This document shows, piece by piece, positions 1-12,420 of a stretch of DNA of 64,000 nucleotides. The notes below the pieces were generated by a model. That model was not told the DNA's origin, ran no database searches, and saw only the letters and a list, made by a program, of their open reading frames with translations. How positions within the stretch are numbered: the stretch's first letter is position 1; every line of letters begins with the position of its first letter. A program made the position numbers and the translations under genes. The DNA is taken from NCBI GenBank assembly GCA_031213475.1, contig JARUPZ010000009.1:7535601-7599600 (forward strand), read 5' to 3'. The DNA comes from Nereocystis luetkeana (taxonomy: Eukaryota > Sar > Phaeophyceae > Laminariales > Laminariaceae).

Positions 1-129
1 GGTGTCGTTTTCTTCTCTCCCGCTGAGATTTCGTGTTTCTTGTCTTTGCAGTCGCGACTATGGTGCTATCATCGAGTCATATGTATGTGCGTTGTGATTG
101 GGTATGTCGGTTAACCCTGTGTGATTAAA

Positions 130-420
130 ATACACCAGATGGACTCTAGAGGAGCAATGGACGGATGCTACGGAAGACGTCCACGATTTTGTTCCTGGGG
201 ATCCTAACTTGAGGAGCTCGATACTTCACCCGAATTCAGACTTGAAACAAAAATCGAATAGCGTCCCGATAAATATCCCCATGGCCCACGTATACGACAG
301 AGTCGTTTTTCAGAACACGATTGGAATTCAACGATTTTGGGTTCAAGGGCCACCTAATTCAGGAAGCACTTTAGCGGGTTGTACCGCCTTTTTTATCGTA
401 GCATGCGTTTATGTGTGTTG
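130..420 (+). repeat. Dispersed repeat family A, copy 1
   Basis: This segment is a diverged copy of a noncoding repeat also found at 670-1010 and, inverted, at 7700-8110. The shared landmark is a CTTGAGGAGCTC / CTTAAGGAGCTC motif followed by TCACCCGA and a CTGACTT-like stretch, then a GTTTTTCAGAA block about 100 bp later. No reading frame is conserved between the copies. I do not recognise the family. It could be a solo LTR or an old DNA-transposon remnant. Confidence 0.5.
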
Positions 421-561
421 TTTCAGAACTTCCTGCCGATCCTATCCCTGTGGGTTCGTTGAGGTAATGATTTTCCTTCAGCATGTTCGTATGACCCCTG
501 CATTTCTGTTTCCGTTGCTTCATGGCCGTTACGTTCGCCATCTATCTGATAGCTCCGTCGG

Positions 562-610
562 CTAAGAATATATGTGATGCCGTCTGAGTAGCATATACAT
601 ATATTCTTAG
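562..610. repeat. Near-perfect 49-bp inverted repeat (hairpin)
   Basis: The arm CTAAGAATATATGT at 562 is matched by ACATATATTCTTAG ending at 610. The stem continues inward through ATGC/GCAT around a loop of about 10 bases. It sits between copies 1 and 2 of repeat family A. It could be a tiny MITE, a structured RNA element or a 3'-end structure, and nothing nearby decides between these. Confidence 0.65.
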
Positions 611-669
611 GATAACGCTTCATGCGAAATTTATGCTGGCGTCTTGTGACTCTTACAAGTATAGCGGAG

Positions 670-1010
670 AATATTGCACTTGCTTTCGAGATTTTGGTCA
701 AAAAGCTACGAGGCGTTCGACGATAGAAGTTCACCCTAATTGTTCTCAATCTCCTCGCTTAAGGAGCTCAATGCCTCACCCGAGCACTGACTTCAGCAAT
801 AAATAACCAAATTGCGTCTCGATGGACTATACCATGACCTCAAGCACACAACTATGTCGTGCTTTGAAAAACGACTTCGCATTCCGACGAGTTTGAGACA
901 ACCCGTCGTTCAGAATACTTTTTATTTAGCGGAAATGTGCTACCTTCATCGTAGAACGCGCCCTCAGTGTGTTTGTGGAAGTTTCTGTGTTCCTCGAGTG
1001 ACCAGTCTCA
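670..1010 (+). repeat. Dispersed repeat family A, copy 2
   Basis: This matches copy 1 and, better, the inverted copy at 7700-8110. Shared blocks include an ACGATAGA(A/G)GTTC stretch near 720, CTTAAGGAGCTC near 762, CCGACGAGTTT near 890, and GTTCAGAATAC...GCGGAAATGTGCTACCT near 910-945. All of it appears noncoding. Confidence 0.55.
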
Positions 1011-4000
1011 CAGTCGTTTTGCGCAAGTTTATACCTACTAAACATACCGTCGTATGTGGTTGCGTCTGATGAACAAACCCTTCAAGTATTGACTGGGGGG
1101 TAACCACGCCACACGACAGCAGTACCATCCTTCCAGAAATGGGGGGGGGCACATCTGACAAACGTGAAGGATACGGAGACACGGTGTTCTCCATGCACTT
1201 TAGGCCACGTGTGCAGTGTTTGCTTCTCCGTAACGACCGATATGCTGGCTTTGTCACCACGGTCATTCATATATCATACCTGGTATAAATAAGGAATACC
1301 AGTAACACGTTCCCAAAGCCTACGATCCAGCCCTACCTGGGGCGCAGTCAATAGTTTCCAATACCACATTCTCTGGCGTAAGCGCTTGGCATGATTCCCG
1401 CGTACGAAACGTTCGTAGCGATCAATCCTGGTTTGATCTAAGCGCGACCTCCCAGGTGACGGGAAGGGGCCATTTAGTCCAGGCATGTTTTCATAACTCA
1501 GCGACCACCGGCGAAATACACCTATCTCAGCCGGTCGCTCCCCGACCCAGGTGAGCGTTGGGCGTAGAAAAGGCGAATTTCAGTGTAACATGTGCACCAG
1601 ACGGTAGACCGTTTGTCACGACTCTTGATTGTAATTGAACACTTAAAATCCTTCGATATTGCTCGTACTTGATCCGTTGCCCCCTACCTCGCTCTCGCGA
1701 CCTTAATCAAGAGTTTATCGTGGTTTGATTAATAGCGGAGGGTGGCGTTGAACTGGTATCTTGCATGCACGAGTGCAGCAACCAAACGCTGTACTAACGC
1801 TATGCACATATTTAGATAATTTGTAAGTATTTCGCATGCATACTGTAAGACAGGACGCGGACAGAAGGGATACAAATTGAACCGGCTCAATCGAAGCATG
1901 CAGCGAGCTCTGCTTCGCGAGCTTGCCCGCGCGCTGGTGACGGGAATACTGCAAGTGGTTGCTTCACTTGTTATCGAGGTCTTCAGTTCGCTCACCTTAA
2001 TCGCGTCGGATATGATTCGGCGTGAAACGTGTTCCGTCGAGGTGTAGAGGCAGTGATGTCACCGGTAGTGCAGGGAGAAGGTGCGATTGATCGAGTAGGG
2101 GCTCGGTGCTTGTTTTCACAACAGGACGTTGGCAGGGACGAATGCATGGTGGTGCCCGTGGGGTAACATTCGACACCTCCCTCCGATACGCGCATGCTCC
2201 TGTATGTATGGGGTCCCCTCTGAAAGTCCATCATCGCGCAAACAGAGCGATGATCGTTAACGCTCCTTGGTCTCCCCGTTGTTCCGTGCGTCGGTGATCG
2301 GTGCCTACGTGGTCATTCGGGCAGGCAGGCAAGATGCGGAAAAACATACCTCCCGGTACCTGTAGACAGAACATTTCAGAGTTGCTGTATGTTGTGGTTG
2401 TTGTTGGCGGTGGTGTTCTCACAATGTTGTGTGACATCGCCGCCAAAAGTCTGCAAGCTATAGAGGGCGATGACATACCATACTTCGACACCCCCATGTT
2501 GACCTTTGTTTCTGAAAATTGAGTATGGGATGTGACGTTTTTGCAAACTCTTGGTACGGTGGAATGTGCCGTCGGTGCGGAGCATCATTGTCAACTTTTT
2601 GAGACTCGAGGTGATATCTTTCTTGTCGTTCATGATGTTTGCAGATTGATTTTTCGGATCCCCCGCGGTCAACTTCCAATATCGTGGGTGACATAAATAA
2701 AACTGCACTCCTCCCTTTCGACTGCCCCCCCGCTAATTTGCGGACCTTTTATTGTTCTTTTCTCGTGAGGAAGTTCGCAAAAAGCTCCCTTGCAAGCTCG
2801 AGCCAAGAACTTTCCATTTACGCACAACCGGAGTTGGCGCTTTCTCTACCGATTTCTCCCGAGCAAGTGCACTCTCACCCAACCTCACGGTACCGTTGGC
2901 CGACTTACACGTGGAGAGCGAGACCCCTGCAGCACACCTTCATGGAAGGTATACATCCACGTACGATGATATCAATGGTGGGAGGGGTGGCATCAACTGA
3001 TACTTGACTAGAGCTACAGTTGCTAGTGTAAATCGATTCAATATTTTCCCGAGTAGGAGATCGACATCCACCACTGCTAGTTTATGCCATCCGGGCAGGC
3101 AGACTATATTCGCAAGGACAAAATGCTAGTAGCAGTACGTACCAGGTTTGTCACGTTAGATGGGTGGGGTACGCCACGATCAAAGCAATGCAGTCGGGTC
3201 ATCGTAGGCGCTACTTCTTATCCCTTGCAGTGTTCCAGTTCTATTTTGGGGACAAACCACTTTGAACCTTGACTGGTATGTCCCCACAATGGAACTAACT
3301 GCAGCTCTGAAACGGTTAAACGCCCCACCACGGGCTACCGACAACAACGGATTGGTTGGTGGGCGCTAAATCTTCTTCATGCAATTACGCCTCTATATAT
3401 ACATGAAAGTACGTGTGTACAGTGAGAATCATACCAGATTGACACAAAATATAGCCGAGCAGGGGCATTCCTTGGAACAGCCCTTGCTCGATACTGGGGC
3501 CAGTGCCCGTCTTGTCCGAAACAAACTAACGTAGGTCTGATTCAGTGTCCCACATCACAATCACACGAGGATAATGATTTCGAGATGGACGTCAAAACGG
3601 CGTGACAAGAGGGATTGGATTGGTTTATCAAAACGTGGGCGCTCACAAGCCGGGTAGTCCACTGGAGTTGTAACGGAAAATTGTGTCATACGGTACTTAT
3701 TCGACCGCTCTATACGTTTCTGTGTTGGGAATGAATGCGTGCTGCCGTGGGGGCTGATCGAGGTAGGCGTGCTCTGATCTATAATAGCGTGAACGGAGCG
3801 GACGAACTGAATGTCTCGTCCTAAAGCAACGTCCGTTCGTCTTCGCGATGTAGTAATCGATCGATTTCTCACGCAGTCGGCCGGAAGACAGCCCACCCTT
3901 TGAGAACTGCAACCCCGTATTATGGAGAACCACGCAGTTTCAAGATTGAGACCCCTGTCCTAAAAAGGGCGGAAAAAGCAACGCAACGGTTGCTGTACTG

Positions 4001-4990
4001 TGGTACTTGCGTCATCCAGACAAATGAAAAGACTTTTCGTGTATACATAGTTAAACAGAACTACTACATTGGGTTTCATGGTATAGCTGCATATCACGAT
4101 GCCCTCAAGAACACGGCATAACTTCATCGCTAGGTCTCATGCTACTATCCGAGCAGTCTGTACGTAGGGGGCACATATCGTGAATTTCAAAGTGTCGGAT
4201 CGATCCGGCGCTTAAAACACACATATAGCCTATCTATGCCCTACGCTCTCTCACACTGCCGTGAAGGAGATTTTCTGAGCGCTAGAACGGGAGGAAGTTC
4301 GTTTTCGGTAAGCAGTCTCATGACGGGTCAAGATTATACCAGAAATCGTCTTGCACCTCGAAAAGAGATGTCGCTTCCAATGTTTTAATAGAGTGCAGAG
4401 CTCCTGCATGTTTTTCCTGGAAGAACTCCGTCATACAATACAGGAGTACTTTCGGGTTCATACTGCTGTGTGCAAATAGGCAGCGCTTTGGAAACACAAT
4501 GCAGCTTTAGTTTTTATTCTGTAGAGTAGATGGGTTGGCTTTCGTGTCCAAGGACTATGGTGGTTGATGATACCGACAGCCCTCGCGACGGGTACAATGT
4601 ATGTAGCCAATAACTTTTCAGAACGTCCCGCGCTATGATTTGTACCACGACGATGCCAAAACTAGTAAATCCGTGATAATTAAATGATATGTGTGTTCAC
4701 CCCGTATTTTATTCCATCCACCGGTTGAACAACAACCAAATGTTCCCCAGCGCCAGGATCTACGTTGCTTTGAATACGGTGGCATCTCTATTGTCGACCC
4801 TGGCAGCATTTTCAGTGTTGCTCCCCCCGAACAAAAGGTCCAGGGGTAAATGGTTGGCTGATGAAAAAAACTACTCCAGAGCATAAGAAGTGAGCAGTTT
4901 TTTTGTAGATATGATTTTATTTTTTTACTTGCAGGACTTGCCGCAGGCTAATTGTCGAGGTTACAGAGCCAGAGTGCCGTGGTCTGACAT
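1011..4990. other. About 4 kb with no recognisable gene
   Basis: Only short ORFs are present and they overlap on both strands with no recognisable domain. Homopolymer G tracts occur near 1141. One TACCTGGTA word lies at 1277-1285. I see no RNA gene or intact mobile element here. Confidence 0.5.
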
Positions 4991-5185
4991 GGACTGTTAT
5001 GGGCCGGGGTAGGCCTGCCAATAAACGTTTTGAGTTATGATGGGCTAGGCCAGGTCGCGGTCCATTCTCTAAAAAACCGACCGGTTGGGCCGAGCCGCGG
5101 AAACTGATATGTGGGCTCTACATGGGCGTCTGCACCCTGCTCAAGAGGCCGCCCACGCGTATTGATGGGCCGGTCCGGGAAGCAG
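4990..5185. repeat. GGGCC/GGCCC-rich degenerate repeat, block 1
   Basis: This block is much more GC-rich than its surroundings. It is built of interspersed GGGCCG, GGCCTG and GGTCGCGG words. A second block of the same composition lies at 5995-6240. The ORFs reading through these blocks on both strands have Gly/Arg/Pro-rich translations and are compositional artefacts. Confidence 0.5.
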
Positions 5186-5189
5186 TCTC

Positions 5190-5272
5190 AGCTGCTTCTA
5201 TTGCCACTGCTGCTACTGCTCTGCTACTGATATACTGCTGCTACTCTGTACTATTACAGCTACTGCTACCAG
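5190..5272 (+). repeat. Impure CTG/CTA trinucleotide microsatellite
   Basis: Imperfect runs of CTG, CTA and TAC triplets. Similar triplet-rich DNA recurs at 14.25-14.6, 41.7-43.0 and 45.9-46.1 kb. Confidence 0.65.
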
Positions 5273-5994
5273 CACAAAACCAACAACAGAGTTGACCTTG
5301 TCCATCAGTCGGTTCACGTGTTTTGATGGGACAGCCCGGGTGGCCGCCCGTGATATGTGGTGCACTACTCCTACCACTACGACTACGACCGTTCCTCGCG
5401 TGCCAAGTCGATATACGTCCGACATCGACATCCGTACGATGATTTCTTGGGAAGTCACGAGGCTTTGGTGTGTTGTGTTATACTATGCCTTACGCAAACG
5501 AATGTCAGCTCAAAGTCTGGGTCACGTTGGTAGCGTAACAAGGGCACTTGTGGCCGTCTCCGTGGCGCAAGAAATTTCTAACCTTCTTACCGTAGTTCGG
5601 TGCGAACGTCAGCCAACGGTCAGAACTTGGCTTACCAGGCCTAGACAGTGGCTATCTTCGTACCGAAATTCGAAGGCGCGTTCTTCTTCGGGAACGCCGT
5701 CGTCGAACCAGGGATGGGCATTGCGTTGTGGTATGGGAACCAAAGGCCAAACCATTCCTGGGGTTTTATTTGCTCCCTTGCGACGAACGATCGATAGTCT
5801 GTAGTGCAGCAGAGCAGAGAGTGTATTTGAAACACCAGGTGTAAAAGGGGAAGCAGGTGCTGCTGCTCCTGATGTTTCGGGTGTCGTGGTGGCCGTACAA
5901 AGAGGTCGTCGGGACGGGAGTCGTCGAACCGCGTCGTCCGTGGAGCAGAATTATGTGGGCAGTATGTATTTATGTCTTGGGTAGAAAATGTGAT

Positions 5995-6240
5995 TGACTG
6001 GTACGGGCCGCCGCCCATCCTCGTAAAACATGAAAGCGCGGGGCGGGGCATGACCGACGAAATTCGAGCGGGTGGGTCGGGTCTGGTCGGGCGGCCGCCT
6101 GCCATGAAAACAAAAAGGATAGGCTGGGCTGGGTCGCGGCCCAGCGTATTTGGAATCGATCGGCCTGCCTGTCCGGCCCACGAGCGCCGGCCCATGGCAA
6201 GTCATGACATATTGCTTTGGCAATCCCATGGCCCAACGCT
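5995..6240. repeat. GGGCC/GGCCC-rich degenerate repeat, block 2
   Basis: The same word composition as 4990-5185, with GGGCCG, GGGTCGG, GGCGGCCGCC and GCTGGGCTGGGTCGCGGCCC. It gives long overlapping ORFs on both strands, which I treat as spurious. Origin unknown. Confidence 0.5.
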
Positions 6241-7699
6241 CATGGGTATTATGCTCTCAGTACAACTTCTTTTTGTCGGTTTAGGGCTGGACGGAGAGGA
6301 GCAACGAGCGGTAGTCTAGACGCCGCGTCTCCTTTGGCTTGTGGACTGCGTAGCAAAGAAAGAAAAGACACAAATACAATGCCCACTCGATGCAATATTG
6401 CATACTCTAAATGCTATACACACAATCGCAGCGACACTAAGTTTAAGAATGTGAGTTACTCGGCTTTCGTCTAACTTGACAGATGTCTCTTTTGCGTCTG
6501 CATACTATATAGGCCGTCGACCTGGCCCGCGTGCTTGTTATTTTCTTCGATATGTCTTACTGACAATGTTGTAAACGATTAACGATATAGAGCGCTAAAT
6601 ACAATACCGTATTGTACCTATACATAAATATCATAGCCCTCGCGTTTTAGTTGCAGGTTACTCCTCTGGCTTCATATTCAATGGGTACTGCGTTGCCCCG
6701 TAGCTGTACCTCGGGCTTCGATACACGACGAAACCATATCGATGTGCTCTCCGTCTTCGAAGTGTTTGATGCCTGCGAACTACCCTCTCCCCGCCCGCAA
6801 CTCCCCCTTCGCCGCCGAGGATGACGCACGCAAGGAAGGAGGGGGAGGGCACGGATGGGCAGGGGCACGGCGACCAGGGAGGGAGGAAGGAGGGCGATGA
6901 GACTCTTAGGGCAGGAACGAAGACCTTGCGCACGGCACGTGCCCCCAGGCTGTTCGCCGCCTGTGCCACCAGACGGACCATGTTCAGGAAACACGCCCGG
7001 ATTGGATTGTGTTTGACGACAACCCCCCTCCCCCCCGCCCCCCTACCTTGAAATATGTGGTGGTTTGCGTGGTTAATGCCAAGAGTAGAAGAGCGTGGGC
7101 AGACAAGATGGAGAGGGACCTGGAGTGCGACAGTCTCTCGGCCATTTCTACCCCCTCGATTGCAGAAGGACGATGACACCCCGACTGGCGCACGAAGACG
7201 TTTGTCGGGGTACTTGTACCCAACATTTCAGTCTGTCTTTACCCCCGAGGTTCGCTGTCTTTGTGTGAAAGGTTGGTATTAATAGAGCATTGCACACACG
7301 ACGAGAGTCTACACGGCGTATGCATCTTAAGTGTTAAATACTCCGGTTCTAGTCGGTCTTCTTGTTGGGTCCGTTGGGTAAGTCGCCCTTGTTTCTTTGA
7401 AGGGTTGGTAGAGCGTTGAATCAATGACGGGGAGGGACTCGGAGTGCGTCTCTTTAATACTGTAGTCTTCGGTTATTTTCGGTCTGCTCAAGGGCCAGCG
7501 TATACATTGACGGGATGAACACGCGTCGAAGCCCCGACAATCACTCCATATGTTTTTGATTCCGTCGAGTTTTGCGTTCATATGTTTGTTTGTTTGTTTG
7601 CTTGCTTTTTTTCACATCGTTTACATGCTTTTTTTTTTGCTTGTGCTGTACTTGGCATTGTTCGTTCGGAGTTCTGAGAGCGCTGCACGCAAGACGGGG
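6241..7699. other. No recognisable gene; purine-biased segment
   Basis: The part at 6780-7050 is strongly strand-asymmetric, with GGGAGGG and GGAAGGA runs on the plus strand followed by C-runs near 7023-7044. The translations of up to 173 residues across it are low-complexity. One TATTAATA word lies at 7277-7284. Confidence 0.45.
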
Positions 7700-8110
7700 A
7701 CGCTCTTACCTCCGAACCACACAATGCTCGCATCGCGTTGTGTCCGCTCGTATTTACCTTGGACGTATTCCTCGACAGAGGTAGCACATCTCCGCCAAAC
7801 TGTTCTCTGAATGACAGGGTTCCTTAAGCTAAACTCGTCGCAATGCCAACTAATTTTGTTGGGAAAAAAAAACGATTTCGTCCTCTTGGGCGCTGGTATG
7901 AGTTATCGGAATGCAACTTGAGTTTAGTCGAAGTCAGTTTTCGGGTGATGTATGGAGCTCCTTAAGTGAAGAGCCTCGTAAGAAAAAATGGAGCGAACCT
8001 CTATCGTAGTACGCCTCGAGTCAAAATCCAGTTGTTCCGTCGACATCACCAGAGCATCACGATGGTACCGCGCCGTGGTCACCAACGTGGAATAAAAGCA
8101 ATAGAAGTGG
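7700..8110 (-). repeat. Dispersed repeat family A, copy 3 (inverted)
   Basis: Read on the minus strand, this reproduces copy 2 in order. An ACGATAGAGGTTCG block comes first, then CTTAAGGAGCTC (plus-strand GAGCTCCTTAAG near 7957), a TCACCCGA/CTGACTTC block, a CGACGAGTTT block, and GCGGAGATGTGCTACCTC near 7790. It is the best-preserved evidence that this is a real dispersed family. A short poly-A-like run near 7865 is private to this copy. Confidence 0.6.
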
Positions 8111-9704
8111 ACGTCAGACGAGAATATACGTCTCATTTTACACCAACCACACAAAAGATGCCCATGTCTGTTGGCATGCACTCGAACATTCCCCTGGTCA
8201 CCTAGAGTTGTCGTCGTCGAGAAGAAAGTGCCAGGTTCGCTGACAGGGACCGCAACTCGACAAAGGATCAAACTCGGTCATACACAACACATTTCGGTTG
8301 GTCAGAGCCGATGCGCACAATGTCATGCCTAATTTAATGTATTTCGTATTAATAGGTGTACATACAATGGTCTTCACCGTTCTGTTCTGTTTCGTGTGTT
8401 CCCGCAAATAAATGGTCGAATGTCTAAATAAAGCGTACACCAAGAAGAAAGAATCACGTCAGAGACCAGCAAAAGCAAAGCTGAAGTAAATCGTACTGCC
8501 GAGGGTGTGCACGTGGGATACTGTTGTTGTTATAGAACTTATCTTCCATATTTCTAGAGGACGCTAAATGATAACTATTTAAGAGTAGTAGACAATCTAG
8601 GATTTAAGTAACCGCAGTCGTGGATTTGTTCAGCCATTTTGCGTACAACCTTGACTACGGGCGCACGTACTGAGTGGAGTAATAATGTTGTGGCAGCAAT
8701 AGCTGCTGTCACTGACGTATCGTGTATCATTGTGCATCAAGGATATATGCAAAGGATGCAGTATACACGTTTTCCGGTACGTACTCCTGTTTACTGTCGC
8801 TTGTTGTATTTTAGACCACAAAAAGTATACAATCCCACATAGGACTCGTAGACTACGTGGATTTCTGCCGTACTGTACAGTATAGAATGCAGAGCCAGGC
8901 GAAAGTCAGGTCCACGGCACCGCTGCTGCAGTACTACAATCGCACTACTCCTGCAGTTCTGAACTTGCACTGCGTACTATTAATACAACTGCTGCTGTAT
9001 GCAGGCTGTCTGCGGCATACATCAGTTTATTCCGTAGGCAAACGCTAGGTCACAGAACCTTGTAACAGGTGCCAGCTATGCACAAACAAAAGCATGAAAC
9101 GAATTAAAAACCGTGACATGAAAGTCTTTTTCAAACTATAGAGTCACTCGAACGGTACCTCTTTGTTGCCATGGAGTACAAACAAATCGATACATCTCTT
9201 AATTATTCCGTCGTGCGTAGAACGCCTATACGTAGTACGGGACCACTATTATTCCGCCGGGGTTCAAAATTAATACCAGGTACCAGGTAAGCCCTTCGTC
9301 TCTGACTCTCGGAGCCTGTTGGCGTTGCGTGCGTTGAAAATAGGCGATCTCGCCGGCGCTCGTTTCGCCACTCGTCCACATGGGAACGCGTTCATGTTTT
9401 AAGTCGGTTGTATTGAGTGCGCAAACGTACCGACGTCTGAGCTTTTGACTCCTCCCGCGCTCATACCCGCCGCACGACCCCTCGGGCTGGCCACCGGAAA
9501 GGCCCCGCCCCGGGTGGGGTTGAGGCGGGCGGGCACCTTTGCCGAAGTCCCAGATGAAAGTGTCCAACTCGCGTCGATGGCAGGCATTCGAAGTTCCTAG
9601 AGTACTCGTATTCCCTGCGCTGCTACGACGCGAATCTGGGTTTCAGACACCCCGGTTTGTATTTGTTTTTGGTCAAACACCAAAACCTCGACACATCTCG
9701 TATG
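8111..9704. other. No recognisable gene
   Basis: Short overlapping ORFs only. It contains TATTAATA at 8347-8354 and 8978-8985, and a doubled TACCAGGTA at 9274-9289. Confidence 0.45.
9274..9289. repeat. Two overlapping TACCAGGTA words sharing one TA
   Basis: Two 9-mers overlap by a TA dinucleotide, so the unit repeats every 7 bp as CCAGGTA. This is expected if a second insertion/excision event used the TA left by the first, or if the 7-bp unit duplicated by slippage. Confidence 0.75.
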
Positions 9705-9706
9705 CA

Positions 9707-10050
9707 GTTTTTTTTTTGTTTTTCCTTCATCATCACGTTTACTGTCCAGCCTAACCTCGTAGGAGGTTTTACCCTTGGCGATCTTGCGGACAAGTCGTGA
9801 TCACAGGTGTCGTCCCTTCTCCCCCCCGGTACGTGCCTTTATTGTTTGTCGCGCATAGGGTTCAGCATTCCCACTGCTCGTCGATTTTCATCGTATGTAG
9901 CTAACTCATGCTCTCGTGCTTTCCGCTAATCCTTTTTTATATTCAAGAAAATGTCCCTGCGAGCATGCACTCGGTGAGGCTTGAACCCACGCAATTGATC
10001 TTGATAGGCACGTGGACCACCTACCAAGCACCGGGGGCGCCGACATTGTG
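9707..10050 (-). mobile_element. tRNA-derived SINE, copy 1
   Basis: Read on the minus strand, the element begins with a tRNA-like head (right-hand end, about 10045). This has an A-box-like stretch, GCTTGGTAGGTGG, and a B-box/T-arm near 9974-9988. There GTGGG and CTCAC form a five-pair stem around a seven-base TTCAAGC loop. A roughly 200-bp tRNA-unrelated body follows and the element ends in an A-rich AAAAAC-type tail (plus-strand T-run at 9707-9725). Copies 2-4 lie at 27208-27552, 57175-57527 and 60200-60565. No protein is encoded, so amplification would depend on a LINE partner. Confidence 0.75.
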
Positions 10051-10641
10051 AGCTAAAAACAGGCACCCTGAATAGTTCAACCTGGAAAAGGCTTCGTGGT
10101 TGTAACTGCCAGTGACCAGCCCCCAAACACATGTGTCTTCTTGACTGAAACGTTCAAGGCACACTTCTCCTGCATCTATCTCCCCAAGTTACGCTTCGCA
10201 CGATTTTTGTCTCAGTCATCACACGTGAAAGCTACACGAATGAGCCATTTCGTAGAGAAATTAAGGTACGCCGGCCTTAATGCCGTTGGAACGACAGTTA
10301 CGGTAGTAGTTGGTACGAGCACTCAAGAGAAGAACACTATTATAGTACTGCGCGACATCTCGATTTTTGCGGCGGAAATGAGTATTTCGAGAGAGAATCC
10401 ACTCCCAGACAGGACCACCTCAACGCCCAGTCGGGGGTAGGGTGGAGGGACGACCAAGGCGATCGAAAGAAACAGCAGTCACCAAAATCATATGGAAGCT
10501 AAACACAAATCCATCATATATATCTACAGTAAAACTGTCACCCCAAACCAATACGCGTAGGGTACTACAAAATCCAAGCATTCAACCAAACCCAAACACG
10601 CACAATACAACTATATATAGCAACCTGTATGTAGTTTTCCA

Positions 10642-11271
10642 TCAAGCTCCCAGTTTCCAGCTCGGTCTTATGTATGTGTCTCTTTTACTCGTGTACGCGT
10701 TGGTGTCGTCCCCCGACGCAGCTTGATCTGCGACCGTTGGCAAGTCATGCGGGCTCTCCTTCCAATGCCCCTCTACTTCTTGGCCTCGCTCGTCCCCGGG
10801 CCGTCGTCCACCCGGATGTCCCTCCATCACCTTCGGCGGTCCTTGTTGTCTCATAGATGTTGTCGGCGTCAAATTCGTCAAGCGGCTCCTCCTGGGGTGT
10901 GAGTGAGAACAACACCGATGCTGTAATTTCCCTGATGCACATCGCAGCCAACCCCCTTGGGTTGGCTCGCCTGCTCTCCTCGGCGGTGGCTTCTGCCGGT
11001 CGAGCAGGCTCTCTTGTGCTGGATCTCCCTCCAGTGCGCTCTCTCTCGCGCACGGGGAAGTCTCTCCCGAGTCGGCGATGACCTGCAAGGTGGGAGGAGG
11101 ATTCAGTTCGGCCTCGCCGCCCGACTGCCTCTGCATTGCCCGCGTGTTGCCCATCATTGTCTCGACTTGCACGCCGTGTGTACCCTCTGGCACTTCTACG
11201 TTTCTTCCACGGGGATATTCCTCCCGCCACAACGGCCGGCCGGGTTGGAATAGAATTGCGGTCTGTCTCAC
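10642..11271 (-). pseudogene. Unrecognised minus-strand ORF region, possibly a frameshifted coding relic
   Basis: A 209-codon open frame and a second overlapping 161-codon frame (11230-10745) run on the minus strand. The upstream part of the first frame (MMGNTRAMQRQSGG... and TLQVIADSGET) and the downstream part of the second (ITASVLFSLTPQEEPLDEF) are the least low-complexity. This would fit one coding sequence broken by a frameshift near 11.0 kb. I recognise no domain, signal peptide or catalytic motif. A retrotransposon gag relic is possible. A chance GC-rich open frame is equally possible. Confidence 0.25.
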
Positions 11272-11479
11272 CGGTGCAGCTGCGTCTTCGCCAGCCGCGT
11301 AACTTCCTTCAGCCTATTGCTTACATCGTCTCCCTCCACTCTCTCGCTCTCTATATATTTATGTGTTCCTGTGACGTCCGAAACTCCATCCACCCGGCGT
11401 AGAAGTAGCGAACACGTACTGGCATTGAAACTGCCCGTTTGCACCTCCAACGCCGTCAACAAAGGGTCGCTATATGTTG

Positions 11480-11690
11480 TGGTCTGTGGCAGCTTCAACT
11501 ATGCCATAGATTCGGTGATGCCTCGTGCCCATGTTTCGCTTCAACTCGACGTAGTGTGTACAGACCAGCAGCTAAATCTCCGTATTTCGCGCACTATACA
11601 AGCTGGGCTGGCCAAGACCAACTTTTAGTTTCGTCCTGCGCTTTCGCAACCACTTGGAAGTTTTATGCCTCCAGTTTTGGCAACAACAGC
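11480..11690 (+). repeat. Arm 1 of a local inverted repeat pair
   Basis: The block GCTGGGCTGGCCAAGACCA near 11604 recurs inverted near 12284-12302. Weaker similarity continues for roughly 100 bp on each side. The two arms are about 550 bp apart. No terminal structure or target duplication is evident, so it may be a rearranged duplication rather than a transposon. Confidence 0.45.
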
Positions 11691-12219
11691 GTTACTGGGT
11701 CGGTAGCGCCGACCTTATTTAATATTTTTTATTCGATTTGAATTCGTCGAGAAATTGATAAAAAAACATGTAATTCCCGTCAAGTGTCAGCACTAACACA
11801 GCTAACACCTACACGAAAGCCTGACAACCGATGCCGCTGGTACTCGGTGTGAACAGTTTTGGAGGCATGCCCTCAGTACAGATACCCTTAAAAACGCCTA
11901 AGTTACTTGACACCAATAGATATGGCGTGTGTACGATATCCTATACAAAGTCAAGATATCACGATGATATCCACAAAATCTGCTATTCTTAAACCGGTTT
12001 TTCTTTTTTTGGACCTCTATTTTTTGTCATGCCTTTCTTACGGGCAAGACAAAGAGATTCATTACTGCAGCATTTATTTTTCACTTTTTTTCGTCAGTTT
12101 CGGTCATGAACATTTTTTGGTTAATTTGAATATGTGCCTTGGCTCCCGAAAATATTAATAACGAGTAGACTATAGTGCAGGAAGTAACCCCTCGTGATTA
12201 CTAGGATGAAGCACGTGCC

Positions 12220-12420
12220 AAATTTTTACATCAAAATTCGCAAAAACGGACCGAGAATGTGCGTGGAACCCTAAAAAGCTGGTCTTGGCCAGCCCAGCCT
12301 GTAGCGTATATTTGTAGAGGCTCGGCGTTTCGGTCCCCATATCCGACGCGTGATCTGCAGGCCGCAGATAAAATGTTCGCGTTCGAAATCTCCATTTTTC
12401 GAAACGTTTGTGCACAACGG
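12220..12420 (-). repeat. Arm 2 of a local inverted repeat pair
   Basis: Reverse-oriented counterpart of 11480-11690, with the shared GCTGGGCTGGCCAAGACCA core. It overlaps the end of a Cys-rich minus-strand ORF. Confidence 0.45.

Noticed and set aside
5641..6319. A 184-codon minus-strand and a 115-codon plus-strand ORF
   Set aside because: Both run through GGGCC-rich low-complexity DNA and overlap each other. The translations are Gly/Arg/Pro-biased with no domain.
6658..7179. A 173-codon minus-strand ORF
   Set aside because: It covers purine/pyrimidine-skewed DNA and has no recognisable motif or start context.
9970..10045. A tRNA gene on the minus strand
   Set aside because: The T-arm is good, but there is no complete acceptor stem or clear anticodon arm, and the same head occurs in four longer copies with a shared body and A-rich tail, so it is the head of a SINE.
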